A DNA stretch of 64,000 bases from assembly GCA_964637165.1 (NCBI GenBank), contig CAZWVI010000011.1:1-64000 (forward strand), given 5' to 3'. Within the stretch, counting starts at the first letter, position 1. The number at the start of each line of letters is the position of its first letter. Source of the DNA: CAZWVI01 sp964637165 (GTDB lineage: Bacteria > Planctomycetota > UBA1135). Shown here piece by piece: positions 7,997 to 16,513 of this stretch. The translations under genes and the position numbers were made by a program. The notes under the pieces were generated by a model. It was not told the DNA's origin. It was given only the letters and a program-made list of their open reading frames with translations, and made no database searches.

Positions 7997-9361
7997 TCAG
8001 CCTACCGGGATATCAGCCTGCTGATATTCGAGTCGGTCGCTTGATTGCCGTTGGAAAAGCAAAAATGCAATGGTGAGGGGTCCTAGTCGTCCAATAAACA
8101 TTGCCAAACTTAACAACATTTTGCTGCCCAGGCTTAATTTTGCAGTCACACCGGCGCTTAGGCCCACAGTCCCCAAGGCGCTTGCAGATTCAAAGGCCAA
8201 TTGTTCTAAACTGAACAAATTATCTTGGTCAAGAATAACTAAAAGCATGGTGATAACGCCCCACAAACAGGCCATCATGCCAACGATTAGCACCGTCCGC
8301 CGCAGGATGAAGGTCGGAATGCGTCGGTCAAAAATAATTACGTGTCTTTGTTTGCGTACATGGCTAAGCATGGTCGCAAAAAAGATCCAAGCAGTAGTTG
8401 TTTTTACGCCGCCAGCAGTGCCGCCGGGCGCGCCACCGATGAGCATGAATGGAATCATGGCCAATAAGCCGGCACGACTTGCGTTGCTTAAGTCAACTAA
8501 GCTAAAGCCAGCAGTGCGCGTAGTGTTGCCTTGAAACCAACTCACGAGTAGTTGTTGATCCCAAGAGAAATCGGCAAGCAAGTGATTGCGTTCGAAGAAC
8601 CAAAAGAGCAGTGGGCCAAGGAACATTAAAAAGATTCCTGCGCGCAATAACATTTGTAAGGCGGGATCTTTGGGAGCCGATGGTCCATGCAATTCGCGCC
8701 GCCGTTTGAGTGCTGGCACCATAAAGCCAAAAGCGCCGAGGATCCACAATCCACTTAGGCACAGAGTTAGGCTCCAATCATGGTTGAATTGGCTTAAACC
8801 GCCAGGGATATTGTCAAAGCCAGCGTTGCAGAATGCTGAGACCGACAAGAACAAGGCTTGAAGTGCCCCATGTTCAGTTCCCCAAAAGCTGGGTAATAGA
8901 ATCAGGAAGCCAATTGCTTCAATGGTGAACGTGTAAATTAAAACCAGGTGCAAGGTTGAGCGAGAACTTTTGTCCCAAACTTTTTCGCCTAAACTTGATT
9001 CAAAAACATCTTGTCGCTCTTCACTGAATTGCTTGGAGAAAAATTCAAACACCAAGAGTGCTAAGGTCATTACTCCTAAACCGCCTAATTGGAAAAGCGC
9101 CAAGAGTAAGCCATGGCCGAGTGGCGAAAAAGTATTAGCAGTGTCGACTACGGTTAGACCAGTAACGCAAACCGCCGAGGTCGCGGTGAAGAATGCATCG
9201 CTGAGGCTGAGCGGTGCATGGCCGTCGACTAAGACTTGCGGTAAGCCCAGCAATAGGGTGCCGATGATAATTGCCGCAAAAAATCCCAGTGAGACCAGTA
9301 GGGGTCCTCTAGGAATTTCCGGAAGGCGACGTCCAGAAAAGTCGTAACGTGCTAACTTCAG
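7997..9361 (-). CDS. ktrB: KtrB-type potassium channel, probable CTG start
   Basis: TrkH/KtrB-superfamily K+ channel subunit with four P-loops: SAVCVTGLTVVD, SAFCNAGFDN, NTTRTAGFSLV and ALGTVGLSAG. The first ordinary start (TTG at 9253) would cut away transmembrane helix 1. The frame upstream of it encodes a basic, Pro/Gly-containing lead-in and a clear hydrophobic helix (PRGPLLVSLGFFAAIIIG), open back to a TAA at 9374-9376. The only start-like codon there is CTG at 9361-9359. It overlaps the upstream TGA as CTGA and has GGAG six bases before it (9368-9371). I therefore propose 454 residues from CTG. Protein identity is firm; the start is an inference. Confidence 0.85.
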   Translation of the reverse strand: MKLARYDFSGRRLPEIPRGPLLVSLGFFAAIIIGTLLLGLPQVLVDGHAPLSLSDAFFTATSAVCVTGLTVVDTANTFSPLGHGLLLALFQLGGLGVMTLALLVFEFFSKQFSEERQDVFESSLGEKVWDKSSRSTLHLVLIYTFTIEAIGFLILLPSFWGTEHGALQALFLSVSAFCNAGFDNIPGGLSQFNHDWSLTLCLSGLWILGAFGFMVPALKRRRELHGPSAPKDPALQMLLRAGIFLMFLGPLLFWFFERNHLLADFSWDQQLLVSWFQGNTTRTAGFSLVDLSNASRAGLLAMIPFMLIGGAPGGTAGGVKTTTAWIFFATMLSHVRKQRHVIIFDRRIPTFILRRTVLIVGMMACLWGVITMLLVILDQDNLFSLEQLAFESASALGTVGLSAGVTAKLSLGSKMLLSLAMFIGRLGPLTIAFLLFQRQSSDRLEYQQADIPVG

Positions 9362-10707
9362 CCGTTTCTCCGATTACCAGCTTGCAACTTGCGTAAATTG
9401 TTGCGAGCATCTCGTAGTGCTACTGTAGTCCGAGACTTTTCTTCAGCACTTAAAACTGCTTCACCAGTTTGGTTGAGCATTTCTTGGGCAATTTCCGCGG
9501 CGTCGCGGTAAAGCTGAATCGCTTCCTCGTCGTCACTACGTAAGTAGTAGTGAAGAATTACCGCAAGGTCGTTCATCACTTGGGGGTCGCGGGGCTGAAG
9601 TACTAAGGCCGAGCGGTAGGCCGCCAAAGATTTTTCCGTCTGCCCGTTTTCGCGATAGAAGAAGGCTAGATTGTTCCAAGCTTCGGCGTCCTGAGGCCGC
9701 GCTTTTACGCACCAAGCGTAAAGGCCAATTGCTGATTTGCCGTCACCGGCCGAGAAGGCTTGACCACCTAACCATTTCATGTTGGCAACAACCCCGTCGC
9801 CGCCGGCCGCTGCCGCCACCTGCAAGTGGCTATTTCCGCCATTGCCAGCCAAGTAATTTGCCCAGCATTTTGCTGAGTAGCGGAATTCCTTTTGTGCAGC
9901 AGAACTTTGCTTGGCAGCGGTTGCGCGTTGACCAGCTGCAAACGCGCCCTCGGCTAAAAAGAAATAACAGGAGTCATATGCGGGGTTTAACTCGATAACC
10001 CGTTCGAAGTGACTACGGCAATCATTCCAGGCCTCTGCGCCAGCACCATATTCAGCTGATGCTAAATACCATAAAAGCAATGCATCTTCACCCTTGCTGG
10101 CAAGTTGTTCAGAAATGATTTGCGCCGAGGCCACGCCGCCGAGCCATTGGGTCATTACGCCAAGGTCAACCGCCGCAGAATCACGCTTTAATGCTTCACG
10201 CCATTGGTCACTAGCCTCTTCAATATTTCCTTGCCACACAAAAGTTTCACCAAGTTTTATGCAAGCTCGCGCCGATTTCTTATGAGTTGTGACGGCTTTA
10301 GTGAAAGTGCTTGCTGCTTTGGCGAAGGCCGCCGCTTGTTTTTTCTTGCGCCCAGAAAGTTCATTTGCCTGTGCCATTTGCACGGCACCAAGTTGTAGCA
10401 ATAAAGGTAGTGAATCAAGATGCTCGCGTAATCCTTCAGTGCACGCGTCCTCGGCGTTCGGTAGATCAGAGTTGAATACTAATGATTGCGAATAAGCTTC
10501 CCATGCAGTTGCTGGGGCCTTGCCTGCTTCGCAAACAGTGCGCAATTTTTTCATCGCACTAAAAAAGGCATCACTCACATCAAGCCCAGAGATTTTTCCA
10601 GAAGCGACCGCGGCTTCAGTTTGACGTAAGTTATTAATCGCCTGCTCAGCTTTGCTAAGTTCGGCTTGTTGTGGCATGACAGCCAACAGAAGGGAGGCAA
10701 GTAGCAT
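9358..10707 (-). CDS. Exported TPR-repeat protein
   Basis: A 449-residue protein with a short hydrophobic N-terminus (MLLASLLLAVM) that looks like a signal peptide, then helical repeats. Clear TPR units occur near residues 148-180 (ACIKLGETFVWQGNIEEASDQW...) and 340-385 (AWNNLAFFYRENGQTEKSL..., then MNDLAVILHYYL). TPR proteins bind other proteins; nothing here indicates an enzyme. It follows a related TPR lipoprotein by 6 nt, and its stop overlaps the proposed ktrB start, so it belongs to the potassium operon by position. Whether it acts in K+ transport is not shown by the sequence. Confidence 0.7.
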   Translation of the reverse strand: MLLASLLLAVMPQQAELSKAEQAINNLRQTEAAVASGKISGLDVSDAFFSAMKKLRTVCEAGKAPATAWEAYSQSLVFNSDLPNAEDACTEGLREHLDSLPLLLQLGAVQMAQANELSGRKKKQAAAFAKAASTFTKAVTTHKKSARACIKLGETFVWQGNIEEASDQWREALKRDSAAVDLGVMTQWLGGVASAQIISEQLASKGEDALLLWYLASAEYGAGAEAWNDCRSHFERVIELNPAYDSCYFFLAEGAFAAGQRATAAKQSSAAQKEFRYSAKCWANYLAGNGGNSHLQVAAAAGGDGVVANMKWLGGQAFSAGDGKSAIGLYAWCVKARPQDAEAWNNLAFFYRENGQTEKSLAAYRSALVLQPRDPQVMNDLAVILHYYLRSDDEEAIQLYRDAAEIAQEMLNQTGEAVLSAEEKSRTTVALRDARNNLRKLQAGNRRNG

Positions 10708-10713
10708 TAGTAC

Positions 10714-12483
10714 TTATTGTTGAGGTGACTCTGTTGAGGATTTGTTTTGAAGTTCTTTGAGCATTTCGCGCAAAGTTACGACGCCAGCGCGACGTTCGTA
10801 GGGCCAATGTTTTACCGAATTAGCCAAGTAGCTTGGAGCCTCGCCGATGCGTAAACGGCGACCAATTTCAATGTGCGCTAAGTTTTGCCATGCATCACCA
10901 ATTGACATATCAGTGTAGCGCCAAGTTTCGTAATCTTCATCTTTGTTGATGGTGAGCAAGCGTTCTTCGCCGCAACGTATTGCCCGGTGCAATTCTTGTT
11001 CGGCCAATTCAAGTGAATGGTCAAGATACCACACAGCAATCAAGGCGTGGTCGTTGAGCATGTTGGGGTCGTTGGGCGCAAGCTCAACCGCTTTTGAATA
11101 AGCAGTCCAAGCTTCGTTGATTAAACTTGTTTGTTCTTCATTTAATTCAACTTGTCCAAACACAACTCCGCGACCCAAGCCGGCTTCGGCAATGTCACGC
11201 GTGGCTAAGGCTAAATTATTCCACCACGTCGCACTCTCTTGATGCAGTCGCACAATGCGTTTTAAGAGTTTGCGAGCACGGAGATTGTCACGTTTTTTAA
11301 AGGCATCTCCAACAACCGCCTCTAAGCCTAAACGCAAGGTGCCCTCGGTCGCTTCGGCTTCGAGTTTTTCGGGAGCCATCTCAAGAGCAGCTAAAAATGC
11401 TTGGCTAGCATCAGGGATACGGCCTTCTTGCCACAGTGCCCAACCACGCGCACAACGAGTTAGGTGTAACCAGTCTTGACAAGAAGTAGTGAAGTCTTCG
11501 CGCAAAACTTTTGCTTGCATGAAACACTCTTCGGCGCGGTCAATCGCTTCGTAAGCAGTGACAAAGTTACGACCGTTGCGTGCTTGCACTTGGCGCAAGT
11601 ACCACGCTTCACCAGTAAACCATAAAACCCAACCGTCTCCAGGACGGGCGTTGCGCACTAGTTCCATATCGGTTGCGTATTGCTTAGGGTCGGCGCTAGT
11701 TAAATTTTTAAGCCGTCCAATCCAAACATCATTGCCGCCGTGAGTGCTAAGTGCTTCAATTAACACGGTGCGCGCTTCAGCTTGCAGGCCTTGCCATGCG
11801 TATAAATCAGAAAGTAAAACTGGTGCTTCGGATTGACCTTGTTCGCAAGCGCGGTGCAAAATTTCAGCAGCATCACTGGCAGCCGCAGGAGCAGATAGAC
11901 CAGCTTGAATGTTCTCAATTGTCAGAGCTAAACCAACTCGGCCAATCTCAATTTGTTCATCTTGGTTTATTTCAATATTCGCAAGGCACGCATCAACCGC
12001 ATTCCAAGCCAGCGAAAAATCTCCGGCGAGCCGTAATGAACGAGCTTGCTCAAGTCGCACATTGCCCTCGCTGCCAGTTTGGGCAATCGATTTAGCGAAA
12101 TGTCCGGCGGCCTCGCGGTGGAGATCGGCCAACAACATCCCATTTGTTTCGCCCTCGGCGACGCGCTGGGCAATAAAGGCTTCAACCATCCGCCCGAATT
12201 CACACCAAAATTCAGGTGATTTAGCCGTTTCTGGGAATTTTCGCGCTTGATCGAACAAATTAAGCGCGCGATTGAAGTCTCCTTGCGCGGCGGCAGTGCC
12301 CGCCTGTCGCCAAAAATTATCTCCACCTAACGCCAAATCAACCCCTAAAGCGGGGTCAGTTGGCGAATCGGAGGTCAAATTTGCCTCTTCAGAGCTCGCG
12401 CAAGCCCCCGTAATTAGGAGGATTAGCAGAAAAAATGAAGAAGCCCGGATTTCAGGGCGGAAACTTGGTGCCATTTTCGTCAT
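10714..12483 (-). CDS. TPR-repeat lipoprotein
   Basis: A 589-residue protein starting with a basic n-region, the hydrophobic segment FFLLILLITGAC and a lipobox-like TGAC, suggesting a lipid-anchored periplasmic or outer-membrane protein. Downstream is helical repeat sequence; TPR-like units are visible around WWNNLALATRDIAEAGLG and AWTAYSKAVELAPNDPNMLN near the C-terminus, resembling those of the next gene, so the two may be old duplicates. It is the first gene of the minus-strand run leading into the K+ transport genes. Its start lies only 14 nt from the divergent gene at 12498, so its promoter must overlap that gene. Function unknown. Confidence 0.65.
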   Translation of the reverse strand: MTKMAPSFRPEIRASSFFLLILLITGACASSEEANLTSDSPTDPALGVDLALGGDNFWRQAGTAAAQGDFNRALNLFDQARKFPETAKSPEFWCEFGRMVEAFIAQRVAEGETNGMLLADLHREAAGHFAKSIAQTGSEGNVRLEQARSLRLAGDFSLAWNAVDACLANIEINQDEQIEIGRVGLALTIENIQAGLSAPAAASDAAEILHRACEQGQSEAPVLLSDLYAWQGLQAEARTVLIEALSTHGGNDVWIGRLKNLTSADPKQYATDMELVRNARPGDGWVLWFTGEAWYLRQVQARNGRNFVTAYEAIDRAEECFMQAKVLREDFTTSCQDWLHLTRCARGWALWQEGRIPDASQAFLAALEMAPEKLEAEATEGTLRLGLEAVVGDAFKKRDNLRARKLLKRIVRLHQESATWWNNLALATRDIAEAGLGRGVVFGQVELNEEQTSLINEAWTAYSKAVELAPNDPNMLNDHALIAVWYLDHSLELAEQELHRAIRCGEERLLTINKDEDYETWRYTDMSIGDAWQNLAHIEIGRRLRIGEAPSYLANSVKHWPYERRAGVVTLREMLKELQNKSSTESPQQ

Positions 12484-12497
12484 TATAGGTGGGTCAC

Positions 12498-15398
12498 ATG
12501 ACGCAACCTGCCTCTGTTCAAATAGCCACTAGGCTTCTCCTCGCTACCACATTTTTGTTGGTGGTAGCACTCGCAATTCCAAGTTGCACCGATAACGCTG
12601 GTGCGCTGTTCGGCGGCGGGGGTGACCCCGGCGGTGGCGGAGGTGGCGGCGGCGGCGGAGGAACCCCAGCCGCAGACCCCGTGGCCCCGGTAGCTGGCGC
12701 GGTAATTATTGATGGTGCTCCTGAACTGGTGGCCTTTTACCCAGCGGATAAAAGTACTGACGTTGATGTTAAAACTCCGCTGGGCCTTTGGTTCAGCGAA
12801 AGTTTGGACCTCAATCAAGTCAGTAGCGACAGCATTCGTTTACGCATCAGCGGCGGCGCTAGCTCGCTAAGTTTTTCCGTCAGCTCATTCAACGGTGATC
12901 GTGGCTTTGTCTTAAACCCAGTCGCCGACCTGAACGCCGACACTGAGTATGAAGTTTTTGTTACTGAAGACTTAGTTGACATTTCTGGTGAACGATTAAA
13001 AGTTGGTAGCGGTGAGGTAATTGCAAAATTCACTACTGCAGCAACGGCCACCGGAATTGCACCACAAATAATTGGCAGCTTCCCGCCGGACACTTCTGTC
13101 GAACAATCAAACACCTATTCATTGGTGTTGTTGTTCAGCAAACCAATCGACTTCCTTGGTGTTTCTGCCGCAGTCAGCATTAGTGCACCCGGTGGCGTTG
13201 GCGACTTCGGTGTGCCAGTAATTAGTAACTCAGAGCAAGTAGTTGAATTTCCACACCAGGACTCAGCTAATGACCTCGGTATAAATATTGGCGTTGATGT
13301 CTTAGATACTATCGTTGACCTCGAAGCAGGTGTGCAACTTGCGAGCACCTATTCGGCAAGTTGGGATAGCTTGAACTTCGCGCCGGCAACTTCCATTGGA
13401 ACTAATGGTGAACTCTTCGTCAACTTAGCTAACTACTCGGCATTTCCAAGCAATATTAACTTAGGCGCATCATCTTTAACTGGTGATGTAGTTAAACTCG
13501 AAATATGGGATACGTTTGGCTTGAATCATATTGCAGACGCTTCAAGCAGTGTCGTTGACGGCGTAACCACGGTCGCATTTAATGCTGATCTTGGCGATGC
13601 AGTACTTGGCTTTCCGGCATTTGCTGATGGTCCATTAACTATTGCCGCGTGGGTCGAAAGAAGTGGCACATCTTCAACTGTGGAAATTCTTTCAACAATT
13701 ATCCAGGACACCAATCCGCCGGTGTTATCGCAAATGGGTCCACCCTTTACTGGGGTTAGCACGCGCATGAGCACAGATTTGAGTAATGTGCGCCCTTATG
13801 GCAAAGCTAGCGAGCCAATCTTAACTGTGGACATCACCTATCCATTGGGTGGTGCCACCAGTTCGCGCAGTGCTGGACCAAGTGGCGACGGCTTCTTTAT
13901 CGGTAATCACTTTGACCCTGGCGTGGCCGACGGTGCGATTGCCGAATTCGAAATACGTTTAACTGACCTAGCCGGAAACCAAATGGATGACCCGGTTAAA
14001 TGCACCGCATACCGACGCGGTTTTGTGGGTGCGCAAGTAAGTACTGGCGATTTAACTGTTGAAGTTGTTGATGCACAAAGTTTGGCGCCATTGCCCGGCG
14101 CCACAATTTACTTGGAAGATTTTCAAAGTGCATTTACCGCCGCGGGTTTGCGCAATGAAGATAGTGGTGCAACCGGAAGTGATGGTCGTAACAGTTTTAG
14201 TGGCCGAGTAGGCCTCCAAACAATTACTGTAATCATGGCTGGGTATCACCCATTTACTTTGTTGGGCAGCACCGCCGATTTCGTGTCAATTCCTTTGCGT
14301 CCAGAAGTCTGGGATTCCGTAACAGTCTCGCCAAGCATTACTGGCGGCTTAAGCGGTGAAGTTACTTTTGCCAGCGGCATGTTTTCAGATAATCCTGGCG
14401 AAAGATTGCCCAGCGGTTTAATCGACGCCAGTCTGCCTTTGGCATTCAATAGCTATGCGGTAATTCCGGACCGTCCAGGTTGGTTTGCCGGTTTTCATGA
14501 AGTCGCGGAATATGGTGGGGGTGGCACGACCTATTACGATTTGTTCTCGCTCGAGCCGCGTTTCTTAGTTGATGCGCCGTCAAGTTCGGGTGGTAGTACG
14601 GTTATCCCGACGCTTAGCTTCGGCTCTACAACTAACGCTACCAACGCAACCACAAACTCAATTTGGAGTTTCCAAGTCGCGCCATCTTTGGGCTACAACG
14701 GGCCACGCAGTGATGGAGCGATTACCACTACCTCAAGCATTCCTGGAATTCAAGGCAACGCCATAACTGGAGTTGGTGCAATCAGCGGCGTGAACGCAGA
14801 GGCCGAGATGGAATTGGCTTTGCACTTGGCTGCGGTTAACGAGGGGGCCCTGAGTAGCACCTCGCGTTGCCAAATCTTTGTCGTCGACGACGATGGCGAC
14901 CAATCACTGACCCGTTACTCAGTCACTGGCGATTTGGAAACCGCAGTGGTTAACGGCCAAGCAATTAGCTTCGCCGGAATTTCTGAATCCACCCCGCCCA
15001 CCAACAGTGCCGGCGCCGGCTCATTAGTTTGGCCAGATATCGAGTTGACTTTCCCTGATGTCCTCGACGACACCATCGACGGTAGTGAAGATTGGTACCA
15101 CCTAACCCTAGTCGATAGCGACACTCCTGCAAGCGAATGGGACATCTGGTTGAACGCCGATTCGGATTCTGTGGCCGAATCCGTTATCCTGCCTGCATTG
15201 GCACCCGCTAGTGGCACCAGCTCCGATGGATCGCCATTGCTCACCACTCCTGGAAGCACTTGGACACTAGCAGTTAGCGCCTTCAACCTCGATTCCACCA
15301 AATTCCCCTCAGCCAATGGCACTTTCTTTGCCGCATTGTTCCGGGATTGTGATTCGTGGTCCACGTCAGTACCCGGAACCCCCTTCAACGTCCAATGA
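12498..15398 (+). CDS. Large Ig-like (Big_5) lipoprotein
   Basis: A 966-residue exported protein: hydrophobic signal (LLLATTFLLVVALAIPSC) with a lipobox-like IPSC, then a poly-glycine spacer, then two bacterial Ig-like (Big_5/SbsA-type) modules, recognisable by LVAFYPADKSTDVDVKTPL...FSESLD and IIGSFPPDTSVEQSN...FSKPID. A carboxypeptidase-regulatory-like fold follows near residues 515-590 (VEVVDAQSLAPLPGATIYL, then SDGRNSFSGRVG). The C-terminal third is beta-rich with no motif I can name. I chose the ATG at 12498, preceded by AGGTGG, over the GTG at 12489. Probable surface or periplasmic structural or adhesive role; the last four bases overlap the next lipoprotein gene. Confidence 0.7.
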   Translation: MTQPASVQIATRLLLATTFLLVVALAIPSCTDNAGALFGGGGDPGGGGGGGGGGGTPAADPVAPVAGAVIIDGAPELVAFYPADKSTDVDVKTPLGLWFSESLDLNQVSSDSIRLRISGGASSLSFSVSSFNGDRGFVLNPVADLNADTEYEVFVTEDLVDISGERLKVGSGEVIAKFTTAATATGIAPQIIGSFPPDTSVEQSNTYSLVLLFSKPIDFLGVSAAVSISAPGGVGDFGVPVISNSEQVVEFPHQDSANDLGINIGVDVLDTIVDLEAGVQLASTYSASWDSLNFAPATSIGTNGELFVNLANYSAFPSNINLGASSLTGDVVKLEIWDTFGLNHIADASSSVVDGVTTVAFNADLGDAVLGFPAFADGPLTIAAWVERSGTSSTVEILSTIIQDTNPPVLSQMGPPFTGVSTRMSTDLSNVRPYGKASEPILTVDITYPLGGATSSRSAGPSGDGFFIGNHFDPGVADGAIAEFEIRLTDLAGNQMDDPVKCTAYRRGFVGAQVSTGDLTVEVVDAQSLAPLPGATIYLEDFQSAFTAAGLRNEDSGATGSDGRNSFSGRVGLQTITVIMAGYHPFTLLGSTADFVSIPLRPEVWDSVTVSPSITGGLSGEVTFASGMFSDNPGERLPSGLIDASLPLAFNSYAVIPDRPGWFAGFHEVAEYGGGGTTYYDLFSLEPRFLVDAPSSSGGSTVIPTLSFGSTTNATNATTNSIWSFQVAPSLGYNGPRSDGAITTTSSIPGIQGNAITGVGAISGVNAEAEMELALHLAAVNEGALSSTSRCQIFVVDDDGDQSLTRYSVTGDLETAVVNGQAISFAGISESTPPTNSAGAGSLVWPDIELTFPDVLDDTIDGSEDWYHLTLVDSDTPASEWDIWLNADSDSVAESVILPALAPASGTSSDGSPLLTTPGSTWTLAVSAFNLDSTKFPSANGTFFAALFRDCDSWSTSVPGTPFNVQ
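12611..12663 (+). repeat. GGC/GGT tract encoding poly-glycine linker
   Basis: A run of glycine codons (two blocks, interrupted by one Asp-Pro pair) follows the lipoprotein signal of the gene at 12498. It would form a flexible tether between the lipid anchor and the first Ig-like domain, and is a simple-sequence tract prone to length change. Confidence 0.7.
15317..15331 (+). promoter_or_regulatory. Candidate sigma54 (-24/-12) promoter
   Basis: TGGCAC-N5-TTGC has the exact spacing of the sigma54 consensus. It lies in the end of the Ig-like lipoprotein gene, 63 nt upstream of the ATG at 15395. A sigma54 enhancer-binding protein is encoded in this window (21239-23128). The match is also within coding sequence and could be chance. 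Confidence 0.3.
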
Positions 15399-15952
15399 AA
15401 AACCTTCTAAGCCTTACTTGCTGTTTAGCCCTAGTGGCCTGCCAAGCACCAACCGATTCCTCGCCAGCAGCCCAAGTTGGCATTGATAATTACACCAACA
15501 TGTTTGTTGATGAATTGCCGAGTGATATCGCGGTAATGTCGGTGGTTGACATGACTTCAACCAAATTGACTCCGAGCAAAATGGTGCGTGACAGCGTGCG
15601 TTCTTATTTCCTAAAGCGTGGCTACAGCCCGCTTTCGCAGCGCTACTTAGATACAAAGTTTGCTGCGACCAACGCCTCAGCTTTGGCCTTGCCTAAGACC
15701 GGTGGGGTAGAAGTGACCATCCATTCATGGGATGAGAGCAAAGCCTATTCTGCTGGAAGTCTCCGTTACGACGCCGAAATTAGCGTTTACAGCACATCTG
15801 GTGCAGTGCTTTTCAATGCTCGTAATCACGGCAAAGTCCAGTTGTCAGCTGGCGAAATGGGTGCTAGCACTGCTGGCCGCCGCGCGGCAATTTTGACCGG
15901 ACAGATGGTTTCTGCTTTATTGGTCGATTTGCCGGCCCCGCCGCCAATGTAA
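15395..15952 (+). CDS. Small lipoprotein of unknown function
   Basis: A 185-residue protein starting at the ATG of an ATGA overlap with the upstream gene; SLTCCLALVAC gives a good lipobox (LVAC). The mature part has an alternating helix/strand pattern (DIAVMSVVDM..., VRSYFLKRGYSPLSQRYLD) that weakly recalls the GNA1162/DUF799 and LpoB-type lipoprotein fold, but I would not assign it to either. It ends in a Pro-rich tail. Its coupling to the Ig-like lipoprotein suggests that the two act together at the outer membrane. Confidence 0.6.
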   Translation: MKNLLSLTCCLALVACQAPTDSSPAAQVGIDNYTNMFVDELPSDIAVMSVVDMTSTKLTPSKMVRDSVRSYFLKRGYSPLSQRYLDTKFAATNASALALPKTGGVEVTIHSWDESKAYSAGSLRYDAEISVYSTSGAVLFNARNHGKVQLSAGEMGASTAGRRAAILTGQMVSALLVDLPAPPPM

Positions 15953-15971
15953 AACGGCTATACTGTCGTGT

Positions 15972-16007
15972 CCTCGTTACTGGAGAACCCCAGTTCTGGT
16001 TTCGAGG
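15972..16007 (+). promoter_or_regulatory. Possible structured rpsO leader
   Basis: In the 98-nt gap before rpsO, CCTCG (15972-15976) pairs with CGAGG (16003-16007) and encloses ACTGG/CCAGT (15979-15983 / 15990-15994). A TATACT hexamer at 15959-15964 could be a -10 element, without a good -35. In several bacteria S15 represses its own mRNA through a folded leader; this may be such a leader, but no known S15 motif is recognised. Confidence 0.3.
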
Positions 16008-16050
16008 CAAAATTAATTAATCCATAAACGACGAACGACCTGGAGGTTAC

Positions 16051-16320
16051 ATGTCCGTCAGCAAAGAACGCAAAGCCGAAATAGTCGGCGAATTTTCCCG
16101 CACCGAAGGCGATTCCGGATCACCTGAAGTGCAAATCGCGGTGCTCACTCAGCGCATTCGTAACTTAACTGAACACTTGCAAGCGCATCAAAAAGATGTG
16201 TCCACGCGCCGTGGTTTGATCGGCATGGTGGAAAAGCGCAAAAAACTGCTTAAGTACTTAAGGAAGCGCAGCAACGAGCGTTATCTCGCAGTAGTTGAGT
16301 CTCTAGGAATTAGAGGCTGA
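16051..16320 (+). CDS. rpsO: 30S ribosomal protein S15
   Basis: 89 residues, the exact family length. It contains the S15 core: GDSGSPEVQIAVLTQRI, the HxxxHxKD-like segment HLQAHQKDVSTRRGL, and the LLKYLRKRSNERY signature. It binds 16S rRNA in the 30S platform. One of the strongest Shine-Dalgarno sites in the window, GGAGG at 16042-16046, sits five bases before the ATG, in contrast to most neighbours. Followed by pnp, the widespread rpsO-pnp order. Confidence 0.98.
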   Translation: MSVSKERKAEIVGEFSRTEGDSGSPEVQIAVLTQRIRNLTEHLQAHQKDVSTRRGLIGMVEKRKKLLKYLRKRSNERYLAVVESLGIRG

Positions 16321-16330
16321 ACCGTGTTCG

Positions 16331-16382
16331 GCAGGTGGCATCAATTAGATGTCACCTGCTTGCACATTGGGCCGAAATGTGC
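16331..16382 (+). promoter_or_regulatory. Tandem hairpins between rpsO and pnp
   Basis: Stem-loop 1: GCAGGTGGCATC (16331-16342) pairs with GATGTCACCTGC (16348-16359), 12 bp with one G-U and a 5-nt loop. Stem-loop 2: GCACATT (16362-16368) with AATGTGC (16376-16382). No T-run follows, so termination is unlikely. In E. coli a hairpin at the same place is cut by RNase III and lets PNPase control its own mRNA; a similar role is a reasonable inference. Confidence 0.55.
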
Positions 16383-16513
16383 CCCTAAACATTTCCTCCA
16401 CCACTCGGTGGCGTGAGCGAATTTTAGTCCCTCACGAAAAATGAAAGAAGAAGAAAAAAATAAACAAATCGGCCGCAAGTTCAGAACGAACTAGGCCACA
16501 GCGGAAAGAAAAA

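Noticed and set aside
8070..8534. 154-codon plus-strand ORF opposite ktrB
   Set aside because: Mirror of a membrane protein; composition is Pro/Lys/Ser-rich and no motif is present.
12355..12375. GCGGGGTCAGT resembling the REP arm
   Set aside because: Inside the TPR lipoprotein coding sequence, with no paired arm.
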